Source: Molossus alvarezi
Taxonomy: Eukaryota; Chordata; Mammalia; Chiroptera; Molossidae
Direction of reading: 5' to 3'
DNA: 64,000 bases
Assembly: GCA_037176705.1 (NCBI GenBank)
Contig: CM073887.1
Coordinates: 29,391,501-29,455,500, forward strand
Below the pieces are notes generated by a model. It worked only from the letters and a program-made list of their open reading frames with translations. It made no database searches and was not told where the DNA came from. A program made the translations under genes and the position numbers. The stretch's first letter is position 1; the number at the start of each line of letters is the position of its first letter. Of the stretch, positions 24,080 through 37,900 are shown one piece after another.

Positions 24080-26670
24080 CTAACTAAATAAATAGATAGA
24101 TAGATAAAACATTTTTTAAAAGTAAGTTGAAAAAAGATATAAAGCATGCTAATTATGGGAGAAAATACATATTTTTAAATTTCTTATATTACTTATCTTA
24201 AGCAACATATTTGAAATAAACAAATATAATAACTTTCTCCCTTAACATTCAAAACATTTCTTTGGAACTTACATTATACATATTTTTGCTAAAATTCTTT
24301 CATAATATTATAATATTTTTTAAAAGCAGCTAACCTTTACTGGGAATTTTATATGGCTGATACTAGGCTAAGATCTTAATTGTCTTATCTCATTTTCAAA
24401 ACTATCTTATGAAGATGTACCTATTTTCATTTTATGAATGAGAAATCAAAATTCATAGAAACATTAAAGAATTTTCTGAATACATACATTTATTAAATGT
24501 ATTCATTGACTAGGGATAACATATAAGATAAGTATGATAGCCAGAAAGAAAAAAGAAGAGAAAAAAAAGTGAAATGTAAAGGTATACTTTAATATCAAAT
24601 ATCATAGAAATTTAGTCACGTGTAAAAGTAAATAAGTTCTTAAAGTTTCTAGTCTGGGTTAATATAACTGGAGAATTGTCCATGTTCCACTATCAATTAT
24701 TAGTCATGTCCTTTACCTCATGGACTAATAAACAGTTTTATCCCAGCCCAATATTTAGAAACAATAACTCTTTTTGTGAATGCTGTCAAAACACATTACT
24801 GGTATAACATATTGGCTCATACTGCAACATACCAGTGAATATTTATTTTGTGCTATATGTTTGCCCTAAGATATGCGTCTTGAGGTTAATACTATGCCTT
24901 TCTAATCCTTTCGTTTCTGTGCCATGAACACAATACATACTGTTTAACTGAATCTCTGAGAGTCATTACCTCTAAATAATTAGAGATAATACATGGTTAC
25001 TGGTATTTAAAACCAGAGAGGCAAAAAAAACCAAAAACATCATGGTGCTACTTAACTTTGAAACAGCTTGGGGCAGAATTAAAATTAAGCTATAAAAGGC
25101 ATTTGGTGAGTGAGTGCATGTGTGTGTGACCACGTACGTGTGGAAGTGTGTATTTGACAGGAGTGAAGAAGAACCCGGAGTTGTGCAAGTCCCTGCAAGA
25201 ACCATCAGATACTTTCCACTTACACCCAACCCCTACCCAACCTCTGGGAACTACATTTCCTTCTGCAAGACCTTGAAAATTAATCTCATTATGGCCTTTT
25301 TCTTTGTTTGTTTGTTTGTATCAGTCATTATTTGGATTCCAGAAATACCTGGTCATCCTTTTCTCCATTAATCCTCATCCCAGTTAGGTTTATATGCCTC
25401 TTGATTGGCGAGGCTTTTCCAAGCCATAATTGAAAACGGAATAGCCATAAACATTCCCTAGCTCCCCTGTTTGATTCATTTTCATCCATAGAACTCCTCA
25501 CCATTCCTCAAGATATATATTTCACTTATTTATTGGTTTGTTAGATATTTCCTTCCATTAAGATGTAAGCTACTGTTCATCTCGCTGTACCCCAACACCT
25601 AAAGCAGTGGTTGGCAAATGGTAAACACTCAACACATATATATGAAATGAATAACTCCGTATGCTGACTAGAATAAGACTGAAATCAAGATGATATATGT
25701 ATCTGTATTATATAGGAAATTATATGTAATCGTATTATAGTTAATTACAATTAATTTACATATAATTATATCACTGATTTAAACTAAAAATTAATTTGGT
25801 ATAATTTTATCAGAGAAAACTAAACAAAATGATGCTTAAAACAAATTTTATATAAATTGTTTTAATAGTGTTATATAAATTATTTCCTCTTACTTTTTTA
25901 CCTACATAGTTTTATTTAAATTGCAAAAACATGTAAATGTCTACATGTCTGTAAGACTGAAGGAATGCTTAGGAGATTTTCTATTTGGACTAGGTTTCAC
26001 TAATATTAAGTATTAGTTATTGACTAGAAAACTAAAACATGAATAATAAGTATAGTCGATCTCTAGTTCTGACTAGCCATTTTCTATATTTTCCCCAGAG
26101 AACTTTTAGTACTTTGAATCTGAACAAATATATGTGTATGTCATTTTTTCCAAATATTTGTGTGCCAACTGTGTAATGAATCCCCTCTTGGGAGCAAAAA
26201 GTGAAATGTGAGACTTCTGAAATTACATAAACATATTGTAGATCTAAATATAAATATATATGTGCATATTTATAAATTTTGCAAGTATATGTATGCATAA
26301 ATGTGATTGATAATATATTTGTGTCTCAAGATAAACATGAATACCGTATAAATTTATCATTCTAATTATAGAAATCTTATAGTCCGCAGTATGTGTCTAA
26401 GGGAGCTAATCATGTATTTCATACAGTGTGTTTATCCAACAAGCATTTATAGATTATCAAACGTAGAAACTCATTACCACTCTAGAACTGTAAAATACAG
26501 CTACCAAATTCAAATTCTCAAAGTGGTTATCTTCTTTATTATTTTAAAATAAGCAGTGCATAGTTTTATTGTGTTAGATAATTTCATATATATTAATTGT
26601 TGAAACTTAATCTTAACAATAGTCTGGGGATACAGGATTATTTCTGTTTATCCAATTGATATCATTAAAA
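24080..26670. other. Intron-like DNA, nothing recognised
   Basis: Apart from the (GATA)n tail of the preceding SINE at 24083-24107, AT-rich sequence without an identifiable exon or repeat. Confidence 0.5.
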
Positions 26671-26682
26671 CCCAGAGAGGTG

Positions 26683-26890
26683 CTCTGGCTAGTGTGCCTC
26701 AGTTGGTTGAACCTCATGCTGTCCACTGAGAGATCACTGCTTAGATTCCCGATCAGGGCACATGCCTGAGTTTCAAGCTTGAACCCCAGTAGTGGGTGTG
26801 AAGGAGGCAGCCGATTGATGTTTCTTTCTCATTGATGTCTCTGTTTCTCTCTCCACCTCTTTCCTCTCTCTAAAATCAATAAAAAACAAA
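26683..26890 (+). mobile_element. Ves SINE
   Basis: CTCTGGCTAGTGTGCCTCAG head, GATCAGGGCACATGCCTGAG block and CTCTAAAATCAATAAAAAAC tail. TSD CAGAGAGGTG at 26673-26682 and 26891-26900. Confidence 0.93.
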
Positions 26891-27574
26891 CAGAGAGGTG
26901 AGGTGACTTTGCAAAGAGAAGAGAGGGAACACACAGAATCGGTGAGATCAGTAAGAGCCAAATAAAAGGTAAGCCAGAGAGATGGGGACAAGAAACCAGA
27001 AAAAAATAAAGATAATGATGAAGGTAAAGCAACATTATACTGACGTCAAGGAAGAACATCTAAAGTTCTTTCAGACTATTCCTCCTGCCCCTCCAGTAGC
27101 ACAACCTCAGTATTTCTATATCTATTGTCTATCCCAACGGACATGGATGTCTTCTCCTGAATGTTGCTGTAGCTCTGGATTCTCAATGAAGACTCGCTAG
27201 GAAGCACAGTGACCACCCTAACTGCTGGTCTCGTTGACAGTAAACTTCCATGGATAATAAACTTCCAGAAGTCTCCCAAATTTTGAGCTATCACCAGAAT
27301 TGGGGTATGTAGAGTAGCCTTTACAGAACTTAGTATCACTAGGCATTGAATGTCTAGGTGCTCTGTCAGGTTCATTCAATACACTTGGTCATTTAATTTT
27401 GAGTATTCCCATGTAATAAGTGGTTTTATTACTGTTTTATAGATGAGGAAACTGGGATTCACAAACGTTTAGGAATTATTTAATTTCACATACTGAACAA
27501 GTTAGGAAACAGGATTTAGGATTTAATACACAGAATATAAAACTTAACACACGTTACTCAGTGAGTACTTTGGG

Positions 27575-27975
27575 TAGTAATTTGACCTGCATGCCATACA
27601 TTTCCTATTCTCCTCTTATTCTGATCACATGGTAATAAGACAGAATGTTATTTCTTGGTCCCTTTGTGGTTGGATGAGACTATATGTCTAGCTCTGGCCA
27701 GTGAGTAGTGAGAACCGCCACAGGGCACATCTGGGCTGAACATTTAATCACCATTGTAAAATCTCCTGAACTCTCTTTTGCCTCTAGCATGGCATACAAC
27801 ATCTGATCAAGATAGTGGAGGCTTAAATATCCCAAGTGTCTAAATAACTAGGATGAATCAAACATGCAGGCAATTATTCTCTTGAAATGTGAAAAGAAGG
27901 AAAAAAGTTCTGTTTAAACCACTGAGACTTGGGAGTTGTTTGTTATCTTCAACATAACATAGTCTGTCCTCACCA
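27575..27975 (+). mobile_element. MLT1-like solo LTR (ERVL-MaLR remnant)
   Basis: Landmarks CTCTGGCCAGTGAGTAGTGAG and, near the right end, AAACCACTGAGACTTGGGAG followed by TTGTTTGTTATC. These resemble the end of MLT1-class LTRs. The element is old, with no TSD visible. Confidence 0.55.
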
Positions 27976-27999
27976 ATAAAGACAGAACTAGAATTTAAA

Positions 28000-29640
28000 T
28001 TCATATCCTTTAACTACAAATCCTGGGCTCCTTTTTCTGTACCATCTTGGCTTTGTTTCATTTCCACAATTTAGGATTTTCTTAATCTTTATTTTTCTTC
28101 CTTATTTCTTTCTTCTATTTTTTGCTAGGTCATAATTTCCCATCCCAACTTAACTTCCTGTTGTATTTATAACCCTGCAATATGTATGTACTAATATTTC
28201 AGCTTATTACCATATACTTTCATTGATTGGCTATAACTCCTGTTACAGTTGGAACCATATCTTACTTCCCTTTTCTTACCTGCTGTACTGATCATACTGC
28301 TGTGTTGGTTACTGAGGAGGATGATCAAAGTCAGGCTTGAGGGAAAATCTTAGGCCAATAGGAGTGCTGTTTGAGTATGCCTAGGGGGGCCACTTAAAGA
28401 CCTTAAAATGCTGACACCTTTATGTGACTGAAGAATGCTCTGTCTAACTTTACAATGCAGAGCTACTCCTGCACACCAAAGCTGCCTTATGATTTCTTTA
28501 CAACCTAAATAAAAGTATTTATCTACGAGAGTAGTTACTGTGCAAATAGGCCAAAAGTTTGCATAGTTTAATAACTCCAGAGAGTGTCTCTATGCACCGT
28601 AGTACAACTTAACTCAAATAAGTCGTTTGTGGGAGGTGATTTTTAATTTTAGTATTAAAAAAAAAAGATAGATGGGGATTGGTGAAGAGTGACAGGAGAC
28701 AACTCGAGGGAAGGAGACAAACATTAAAAAACTCATTGAAACCATGACTGCTCAGAGGCTGGGGAACCTTCAGGCAAACCCAGGAGCATTATTTTCTGAC
28801 TGAGGAAAATTTGTGCCATTCCATCTAAAATATCTGACTGCTTGAAACATCCTCAAGGGAAGGCCCTTTAAAATAGTCATCTAGTTTTCAGAGGTAAGGA
28901 AGCAATTCAGACCATTGTCTGAAAGCAAAAATGGAGACGATGGGAGTAAAGGAGGTAATGGTCAAAAAATTAAATAAATGTTAAGGAATGGACTATGAGT
29001 TGATATATTCTGTATAGATCATAATGGCTGAATATTATTAATAAGTCTAAATTTTTTATAATAAAGTAAACTTTAAAAAATAAGAATATTTTTGAAATTA
29101 TTTTTCTGAGAAGTAAAATCCCAGTATTAACGAATTCCATCCCATTCCCATTTTGAGATTGTACAAGAACTATTGAAAAATAATTAAGAATTGGAGTGTG
29201 AGGTTAATAAAATCAAAGAACACATAATAGTTCCAAATTATTTATAAGTAGGAGAAATGAATCTAAAAAACTTTAGGAGTTTTAGCAAAAATGTTTTCTT
29301 AATCTTTTAGGAGGCTTAGGCAAAATTTAAAGCATAAGGTGTATGTTAAACTTTTTTTATTAGAACTGCCCTGCACTTACATTACTGATGCTGTAGATAC
29401 TTTCTTAGTATTATAATTCTCAACCTAAATGCCTAAAAGGACTCTCTATATTATAATGATGATTTTGTTGACAAGGTGTATTCTCCTGAGCTGCTCTGCT
29501 TCCACTTCTTCTTCCAGAAACTAGTAGAATAAGAAATCTGTGAGTAAACTTTTGTTTCAGTGAGTGACTGAATATGGTCAAGAACTGTGAATAGTTTGAG
29601 ATATTTTCCTCTTTGCAAGTCAGGATATTAGCCTGCTATA
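28000..29640. other. Intron-like DNA, nothing recognised
   Basis: No exon or young repeat was recognised. An AATAAA at about 28509 lies in a segment that could be an eroded LTR, but I cannot support a call. Confidence 0.4.
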
Positions 29641-29649
29641 CATAGTTCA

Positions 29650-30190
29650 TGAACAGTGACAGAAGACACAAGACTCCTGGGTCCAAGATAAAGGATGGTT
29701 TATTGCTCACAGCAGTAGCAGTAGCCAGAGTTTAAGGTAATTCCTGGAGCCCAGTGTCCACAGGGCAATGTAAAGGGGGCCAGGTAATACCAGCACACAC
29801 CATGGAGTCTGTTATGTGAGAAAATCTACGAGTTGAAGGATGCCAGTTCTATTGTATGGATCATAAGCAAGCCTGTTCTTTGCACCAGAGGAAAACATTT
29901 TCTTTATCATACTGGATAGTAAGTAATCCTGCCCTTGGCTCTGAATGAAGACTCAGTCTCTGTTTTCTGGGGTTGTAAATACACTTGTTCGAGCTCCAGA
30001 GGGAGACATTATTTTTATATTCCAATGTTGTTTGCTATACAAACATTTTTGACCAGAGAGTCCAAAGCAAATTGCTGTCAGTGTTTCTGCTCATGAGATG
30101 TGGAAACACGAGGGACTCATGGAAGAGTGTCTCCCAATACTCACTGAGAGTACCACCGTTAACAGGGGTCAGAATTGCCACTGAGTAAAT
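29650..30190. repeat. Decayed LTR-retroelement fragment
   Basis: The block includes GGTTTATTGCTCACAGCAG and, further right, TATACAAACATTTTTGACCAG. The right part resembles 55280-55455, so it is a dispersed repeat. An ERVL-related origin is my best guess; orientation is not assigned. Confidence 0.4.
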
Positions 30191-30316
30191 CTGTCCAAAG
30201 TCAAAACTAAATGCTGAGTGGGTTTCAAACTTGATTTAAAAACCAGTACATGATGATCGTTTCCTTCTACCTTTTTCCTGGGTAACTTTGTCCTTTCAAG
30301 AACTTTAAGAAAAAGA

Positions 30317-30345
30317 AACACACACACACACACACACACACACAC
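30317..30345. repeat. (CA)n microsatellite
   Basis: Uninterrupted CA dinucleotide run after AAAAAGAAA. Confidence 0.97.
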
Positions 30346-31637
30346 TTTCTTAATCTTTTAATAAACTACTTGCATGCTTATTCATTCAAACCTGGGTATG
30401 TTTTCTAATCTGGGTAAAATTAGCATGCAGTGTGGACTGAATCATTTTGCTTAACAAAAATAAGTCATTAAAGAAATATGTCTGAATTCTAAAATAAACA
30501 TGATAAGGACCTACTAGAGAACATTGATCTTTTTGAGAATCTGAAGGCAGAACTGTTACTGCAGATATCTAAGATGGTACGGAAAAAAGATGCTCCCAGG
30601 CACCTCTTTGACCCCACTTTGAAATACTTTCATTAAAGCTTTAAATGTTGCTATAACTTCGAAAATTGGAGCTGCTTTCTAGTGAAGATTTGAAGTTTTG
30701 AAATGTTAAAAATGTGATGCATTAGCATTCTATTTACATCTGCTTTGAAAAATATCACACAGTAGTCAAATAAAGTCAAAAATTCATTTAGTATATTAGA
30801 GTCAGGCTTGTCAGATTCTGGAAAACTCTAGTATGTCCCAGCCTTGGGAAAATGTGATGTTTCCACCACCTGAGCATGGATTTTTAAGTGACTTGAGTCA
30901 CAGAGCTTCCTCATACCCAACTCAATCATTAGAAACAAACACACACACACATATTTTGATAGTTGATTAATATACGGCTTTCTTTCTGATGCTCTAAAGA
31001 GTCATTGATCCTTTTACTGTTATAGACCTAGATGCAGTTAAACAGTTTTTTCTTTACTGTTCATTTTCTTTTGATTAACTTTCAAAGAAAGCCTTCTTGT
31101 TTTTAAGTGTAGTTGGATTTTCTCACTGTGTCTCTGGGAAGGATAGTGCTAGATCATATCAGTTTGCTAAAGAAAAACAAATGATTAATTCACCTGAATC
31201 TACCTTAATAAAGTACATTAAGCTAACTCCTATTCAAAATACAAAAGTGTGGTTGTTTTTAACAGGCAAATTAAGTACAATGCATTTATCTAATCGTTAA
31301 TATTGATGCAGTGGCAAGCTAGCATTCACATTCACTACTCCGATGTGTAAATGAATTACAAGTTGTCCTGTACATCTTCTATTATTAAAATTCCACTGTG
31401 AATTCAATTAGCAAAGCTCTATTATAAATTAAGGAAATATCCTGATTTATGAGCTTGATATTTGACATGTTTAAGATATAAAAACCTTATAGCATATAAA
31501 CTACAATTGAAAAGAGTGGTATTATTTTTAACCAATACAACTCATTGCTTATTGCTGGCATCAGTTCCCCTCTATGAGAACTGAGAGTTAGTGTTTTTAG
31601 AGCTATTAGATATTAGAAAATATTCCATTCATTTAAA

Positions 31638-31662
31638 ATATATATATATATATATATATATG
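31638..31662. repeat. (TA)n microsatellite
   Basis: A run of about twelve TA units following TTTAAAA. Confidence 0.95.
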
Positions 31663-34111
31663 GGGAAACTGAGAACCCAGAAAACAAACAAGCAAAAATC
31701 CTGAAGGCAAAGACCTTTGGTGAAGGTCAAACATCTAGGTGTTGCTCAGCTGAAGTTTGATTTCCTGTCTCCCAGAACAGTTCTGTGTTCCTTTAACACA
31801 CTGTCCCCTAAACTGACACTTTTCTTTAAGTTCAGGTTTTATCAACAAAAAGCACATTCAGTCAATATTTCAACAAGTATTTATTAAGTACCTACTACAC
31901 ATAAGTTACTGAGCAAAATAATTCAGATTGAGTTCTTCAATATACATGTTGATGTGCCTGTGATTATTAGTGGAGCGAACATCTCAAAGGAATCGATTGA
32001 AAACACTATTCAAGACCATATTGAAATGTGCAACCTGGAGAAGATGATTCAGAGAGAGAGCCAGTGCAAAGTTTGCTTTATGGGCCCTAGGTGACAGGAA
32101 AATAAATGGGGGTAACTAAGCATATTTACTGGACTAGGCAGTAGAGAACCATGCTGTTAAAACACTAAACTAGCCATCGAGTTGCCTCTTCCAAAATGTC
32201 ATGCAGGTGGAGTCATACAGTATACAGCATTTGCAGATTGGCTTCTTTTTAATAGTAATATGCATTTAAGTTCCTCCATATATTTTTATGACTTGATAGC
32301 TTATTTCTTATTAGCACTAAATAATACCCTTTGTCTGGATGCACCACAGTTTATTCACCCATTGACCTACTAAGAGACATCTTTGTTGCTTGATTTTGGC
32401 AATTATAAAAAAGTCGCTATAAACGTGTGTGTGCAAGTTTCTAGATAGACACAAATTTTCAGCTCAGTTGGGTAAATAGCAAAGAGTGCAACTGCTGAAT
32501 AATATGGTAAGAATATGTTTAGTTTTGAAAGAAACTGCTAAATATCTTCCAAAGTGGCTGTACCACTCTGCATTCCCACCAACAAATAATAAGGGTTCCT
32601 GTCGCTCCACATTCGTGTCAGTTATTGGTGGTGTAATTTTGGGGGGGGGGGATTTTAGTCATTCTAATAAATATCTTCTAGTATTTCATTGTGGTCTCAA
32701 TTTCCAATGAACTGAATAAAAGTGATCTTTTGCATGTCTTCACATACTTATTTACTATATGTATATCTTCTTTGGTGTGGGTATAATCTCAGATCTTTTG
32801 CCCATATTATAGCGGTGTGATTAGTCTGCTTATTGTTGAGTTTTATACATTTCTCATACATGTTGAGTAACATTCCATTCTCAGATATATCTTTTGCAAA
32901 TATTTTCTTCCTGACAGTGGCTTATCTTCTTGTTCTCTTGACCTCGTCTTTTATAGAGCAGAAGTTTTTAATTTTAATGAAGTTCAGTTTACCAAGTATT
33001 TCTCTCATGGATTGTGGTTTTAGTGTTGTATTTTAAAAGTCATTGCCATACTCAAAGTCATCTAGGTTTTCTCCTATGTCATCCCAAAAGAGTTTTATAG
33101 TTTTTGCATTTCTCATTTAGACCATGATTCATTTTGAGTCAATTTTTGTGAAAGGTTTGAGGTGTGTCCATATTCATTTTACTACATCTGGATGTCAGTT
33201 GTTCCGATGCCATTTGTTGCTTTTGCTCTTTTGTCAAGAGCAGTTGACTATATTTATGCGGACTCACTCTGTTCCATTGATCTAGTAGTCTGTTTTTTCA
33301 CCAATACCATTTTTTTCACCAATACCACACTCTCTTGATGACTATAGCTTTATAATAAATTGTAAGTAGGATGGATAGTGTCAGTCCTCCACCTTGTTTG
33401 TCTCCATCGCTATTGTGTTGGCTGTTCTGTTTTGTTTTTTGTTTGTTTGTTTTTGCTCCTCCAAATAAACGTTAGAATTAGTTTGGTAATGTTCTCAAAA
33501 TATCATGCTGGGAGTTTGGTTTGGATTGCACTGAATCTCCATATGAAGTTAGGAAGGACTGATATCTTGACAATATTGAGTCTTCCTCTTCATGAACATG
33601 TGATATCTATTTATTTAGTCCTTAGATTTTGTCCTTCAGAAGTTTATAGTTTTCTTCATATACATTTCCTGCATATTTTGTCAGATTTATACCTAAGTAT
33701 TTCATTTTGGGGGCTGTTAATAAAAATGGTATTGTGTTTTTAATTATAAATTCAACTTTCTCATTGCTGGTATAAAGGATATTTGACTTACTCCTGTATA
33801 TTAACCTGTACCTTGCACACTTGCTATAAATCACTTACTAGTTCCAGTAGTTGTTATGCCAGATCTCTCAAATTTCCTATATAGTTAATCAGATCATCTG
33901 CAAACAAATATAGTTTTATTACTTTCTTCCCAATTTGTATGTTTCTTTTTATTTTATTTTACTATTACATTGGCTAAGTATTCCTATGTGGTGTTGAACA
34001 GTAGTGGTGAGAGAGGATACCTTTGCTGTGCTTCTGAACTTTGCACTAAGGCTTCTAGTTCTTCACCTTTCAGTGTGATGTTAGCTGTAGGTTTTTTGTT
34101 TTGTTTTAGAT

Positions 34112-34197
34112 TTTTTTTTTAATTTTTTTTTTTATCCTCCCATGAGGACGTTTTTTTTTCATTTTTTGTTCAGATAGAGTGGGAGGGGGAGAGAAGA

Positions 34198-34228
<31 letters not shown>

Positions 34229-34387
34229 TCGACGTGAAAGGGACACATCGAGTGGCTGCCACCCACACAACCCAACCAGGGCCAGGGACAAACTGCAGCC
34301 GAGGCACATGCCCTTAGCGGGAACTGAACGCGGGTCTCTCTGGACCTAAGGCCGACGCTCTAACGGCTCAGCCAAACCAGCCAGGGC
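34112..34387 (-). mobile_element. Ves SINE nested in L1
   Basis: Antisense: right end AACCAGCCAGGGC, central CATGCCCTTAGCGGGAAC, a long (GA)n run at 34198-34224 and left-end TATCCTCCCATGAGGACG. It interrupts the L1 text between GGTTTTTTG and AGATGTTCTTTATC. Confidence 0.93.
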
Positions 34388-35041
34388 TAGATGTTCTTTA
34401 TCAAGTTGAAAAAGTTCTTTTTTATTCCCAGAGAGGAAAGTTTTTATCTTGAATAGGTGCTGAATTTTGTTGAATGCTTTTTCTGCATCTGTTGATATGA
34501 TTATGTGATTTTTCTTCTTTAGCCTGCTGATGTGATGTATTACATTTATTAATTTTTAAATGTTGAATTAGTTTATATACCTAGTATAAATCCAACTTGT
34601 TCCTGGTCTATAATTCTTTTTATATATTGTTGAATTCAACTTCCTAATATTTTATTGAGGATTTTTAAGGCCATATTTATATGAGATATTGATCTTTAGT
34701 TTTCTTGTAATGTCTTTGTCTGGTTTGGTATTAGAGTAATACTGGCCTCATAGAATGAGTTAGGAAGTATTTCTGCTGTTTCTGTTTTCTAGAATAGATT
34801 GCAGAGGACTGAGATAATTTTTTCCTCAAATGTTTGGTAGAAATTACCAGTGAACCCATCTGAGCAGGCCTGGCACTTTCTGTTTAATTATTGATACAAT
34901 TTCATTAACACAAATAGATCTATTAAAATTACCTACTTATTTTCATGTGAGTATTGGCAGATTGTGCATTTCAAGGAATTAGTATATATCATCTAAATTA
35001 TTGAATGTGTGGGCATAGATATGTTTATAGTATTTCTTTAT

Positions 35042-35300
35042 TGTTTTGTTTTGTTTTTAATCCTCACCCGAGGACATTTTTGCATTTATCTTCAGATAGA
35101 GCAGGAGGGAGAGAGGGGGGAAGAGAGAGATAGAGAAACAATGATGTGAAAGGCACACATCAAGTGGCTGCCACCTACATGACCCCCACCGGAGCTGGGG
35201 ACAAACTGTATCCGAGGTACATGCCCTTAGCGGAAATCGAACCGGGGAGTCTCCAGTCCCCAGGCCAATGCTCTAACCGCTGAACCAAACAAGCCAGGGC
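35042..35300 (-). mobile_element. Ves SINE nested in L1
   Basis: Right end ACAAGCCAGGGC, central TACATGCCCTTAGCGGAAAT, left end AATCCTCACCCGAGGACATT. It is followed directly by TCTTTATTTT, a copy of the target site. Confidence 0.93.
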
Positions 35301-35308
35301 TCTTTATT

Positions 35309-35408
35309 TTATTTTATTTTTTTGGTATGTGCCCCTAGTGGGAACCAAACCCGCGACTCTCTGGTCCGCAGGCCAATGCTCCAACCGCTGAGCCAAACAA
35401 GCCAGGCC
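35309..35408 (-). mobile_element. Head-only Ves SINE (tRNA part plus poly-A)
   Basis: On the minus strand about 75 bp of Ves tRNA-like head (GCCTGGCTTGTTTGGCTCAG, with A-box- and B-box-like TGGCTCAGCGG and GGGTTTGGTTCCC) passes straight into an A-rich tail. The middle and CT-rich body are missing. TCTTTATT flanks it on both sides (about 35301-35308 and 35410-35417). Confidence 0.8.
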
Positions 35409-35449
35409 TCTTTATTGTTTTTGATGTCCATGAGATCTCTCAATCATAA

Positions 35450-37580
35450 AAAAATGTTTATTTTGATAAATGTTTCAATGACCTTAGTTATTGAAAATTT
35501 CCTATGGTTTAGAGTAGTTAAAGTAAGGTCAGTCATTGGAAGAGCCAAATAATATAGTACTTCAAAAGAATGTAGTTCTATTACTCGCCTGGTTTACATA
35601 GATTCTCAAGATACTTTGCCAATTAAGTTTATATAAATCTTCTGTAAAGACCTCACAAAACAAGTGTTGACAACACTACAAATAAAAAGTACCATAATAA
35701 ATTTTAAAAATACAATATACCTGAAAATATATGTATGTGTATTTATATATGTATACATCTAAACGTGTATATATATATAGAGAGAGAGAGAGAATTATAT
35801 ATATATTATTCTAAAACATATTTATTTTACTGAAGTTTCATTGTTAAAAATAGGAATTCATCTACAGCAGTTAGTTTATGAGCCGCTAAAGTTAATCAGT
35901 CACACCCAATTTAAGATCTAAAATAGGATTTCCCTAGTATATCATCTCTATAACTCACTTCTCTGAGAGGATTAATGATATGCAAACTGGAGATGGCAGA
36001 AATAGCATTAAAAAGAAGGAATTAAAACTTCAATTAGGAAAGCAAAGAGTAAAAGAACATACAACTATTATAATGTATACACTTCTCTTGCTTTATTGCA
36101 TTGTATTAAAGTTTTTAACGTCTTTAAAATTAACTACTATTTCATTTTTAAAGAATTAGAAAGTAAGATATTCATTTTACTAAATGTTACATTTCTGTCA
36201 GTATCATAGGTATGTGGCAAGTGTTTATATAGTTTCAACAACATACCATTGGGATACCATTGTATCCCATTTCAATTGAACAGTGTTAGCTTTTTACATT
36301 TTTGTATTTACATTTTTTTTGATTTATAGATACTTAAGAAATATATGTGAATAAATGTCACAACTCATACCAAGCTTGTTATATTTAAGCAATATTATAT
36401 TTTTAAAAATTAAGGCTACTTTGCTTGTCCACAGAATGATTTTTTTTCTTATGAACAGGGAACATACATTAATAAGTATTAAAGAGCCTAACAAAAAGAG
36501 TCAATAGACATCTGTAAATTACTGTATCAGATTACTAGTTTCCACTCTATTTTTTTTTTTTTTTTTTATGAGGGCCTTCCGGTGAAAACTGAAAGACCTA
36601 CTAGACAAATTCAAAAAGGGCTGTAAGCACTTCCACTTTATTTTTTAAAATGTATCTTTATTGTTGAAAATATTAAAGATGTCTATCCTATTTTTTCCCG
36701 CATTGACACCTGTTACAAAAGCATTAGTGAAAGTTAAAGTTGAAATATATCTTACCTGTCTATAAGTCTAATATCTTCATTTTGCTAATAAAAAATCTAG
36801 GTCCTAATTGTTATCTGCCCAAGTTGCAAAATCAAATAATAATAGATTTGGAAATACAATTCTGATTTCCTAACAAAGAGTAGATAGGGACCTAACACAT
36901 TAATATCTTTTCTGATATATGTTTAAAACACTCTATCACAGCATTACATGCATGCAACATATATATGTATTATATATACAATATTTCCATCATAAGCATA
37001 TTTCTTTAAAGTCTACTAGATTTCCAGCTCCTATATAGAAACCTTTTCATCAACACTTAATATTACAAGTAACTACGTGTTCTCCCCTGAAAGGCAATAC
37101 CTTTGAATTCTCAATATGAAATCCCAGGTATTATTTAAATCCTTCACTGTATAATAAAACACACCCCCTTTAAAACATAAATAAAATTGTTTTCTGTGCT
37201 ATAGTTCAAAGCCTGTTATTGTGTTCAATGCTCCTCTTTGGTAACTGTTCTTGAAAATCTCATGATTTTTCCTTTTGCTTGTTACAGTAAAGCCCCTTAT
37301 TCACCACTGAGAAGTCTATATTCATTGCCCCTGAGAACATTATTTCTCTGAAATGTTCTGCTGAAAATGGATTCTAATGACCAAGTCATTTGGAGAAAAC
37401 TGCCTATTATGCTTCTGTGGAAATCCACAATGCACAAAAGTATATTAAAGTCTGAGAAATATTCCAAACTTTGCTTAACCTAGAATTTCCCAACTAAATG
37501 GACTATTGAAATTTTTAAACACCTTCTGATGTTCTGGGAAACACGATTCGTAAAACTCTTCTCCAGTGACTTTTAGAATT
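35450..37580. other. Intron-like DNA with microsatellites
   Basis: Contains a (TA)n(GA)n tract near 35769-35792, a poly-T run at about 36550-36567 and a short L1 tail at 36640-36712. No exon seen. Confidence 0.5.
36640..36712 (-). repeat. Short L1/HAL1 3'-end fragment
   Basis: ATCTTTATTGTTGAAAATAT and TTTTTCCCGCATTGACACC match the antisense 3' end of the L1 and HAL1 copies elsewhere in the window. About 70 bp only. Confidence 0.6.
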
Positions 37581-37599
37581 AAGTCTGCTATACACACCA

Positions 37600-37900
37600 G
37601 ATGACTTTGGCTTCTCTTGAAACTACCAATGTTAAAGTTGAAAGTAGTGGAAATATGTTGTTTTTATTACTCTATAATAACCTATTACACAAAGATCACA
37701 ATTGCTTATGCATTCCACTATTAAATTGTTTCCATTTGGGGGCTATTGTGACCTTTTTGTGTATGCCTTTTGTTAGACATTTCTAACTCATTTCTCTTGG
37801 AGTATAATTGTAAGGTAATAGGGTTGGCATAGATTTAACCTTGACATATAATTCCAAAGACTTTTCCAAAGTGTCTGTGCTAGCATATTTGTTTTTCTAA
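37600..37900 (-). repeat. Possible ancient L1 3' UTR
   Basis: CATTTGGGGGCTATTGTGAC and TTCCAAAGACTTTTCCAAAGTG have the spacing of antisense L1M 3' regions. Strongly diverged. Confidence 0.4.

Larger units (their letters stand above)
32190..35440 (-). mobile_element. Old L1, 5'-truncated, with nested SINEs
   Basis: Antisense 3' UTR begins around CCAAAATGTCATGCAGGTGG. ORF2 then runs rightward: CCAAAGTGGCTGTACCACTC (3' end of ORF2), the PKMKYLGINLTKY peptide in the 33622-33834 minus frame, and ACTGGCCTCATAGAATGAGT. The L1 text resumes after the SINE cluster (GATGTCCATGAGATCTCT at about 35421), showing the SINEs inserted into it. It is clearly more diverged than the L1 at 3.3 kb, and stops and frameshifts are frequent. 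Confidence 0.85.
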
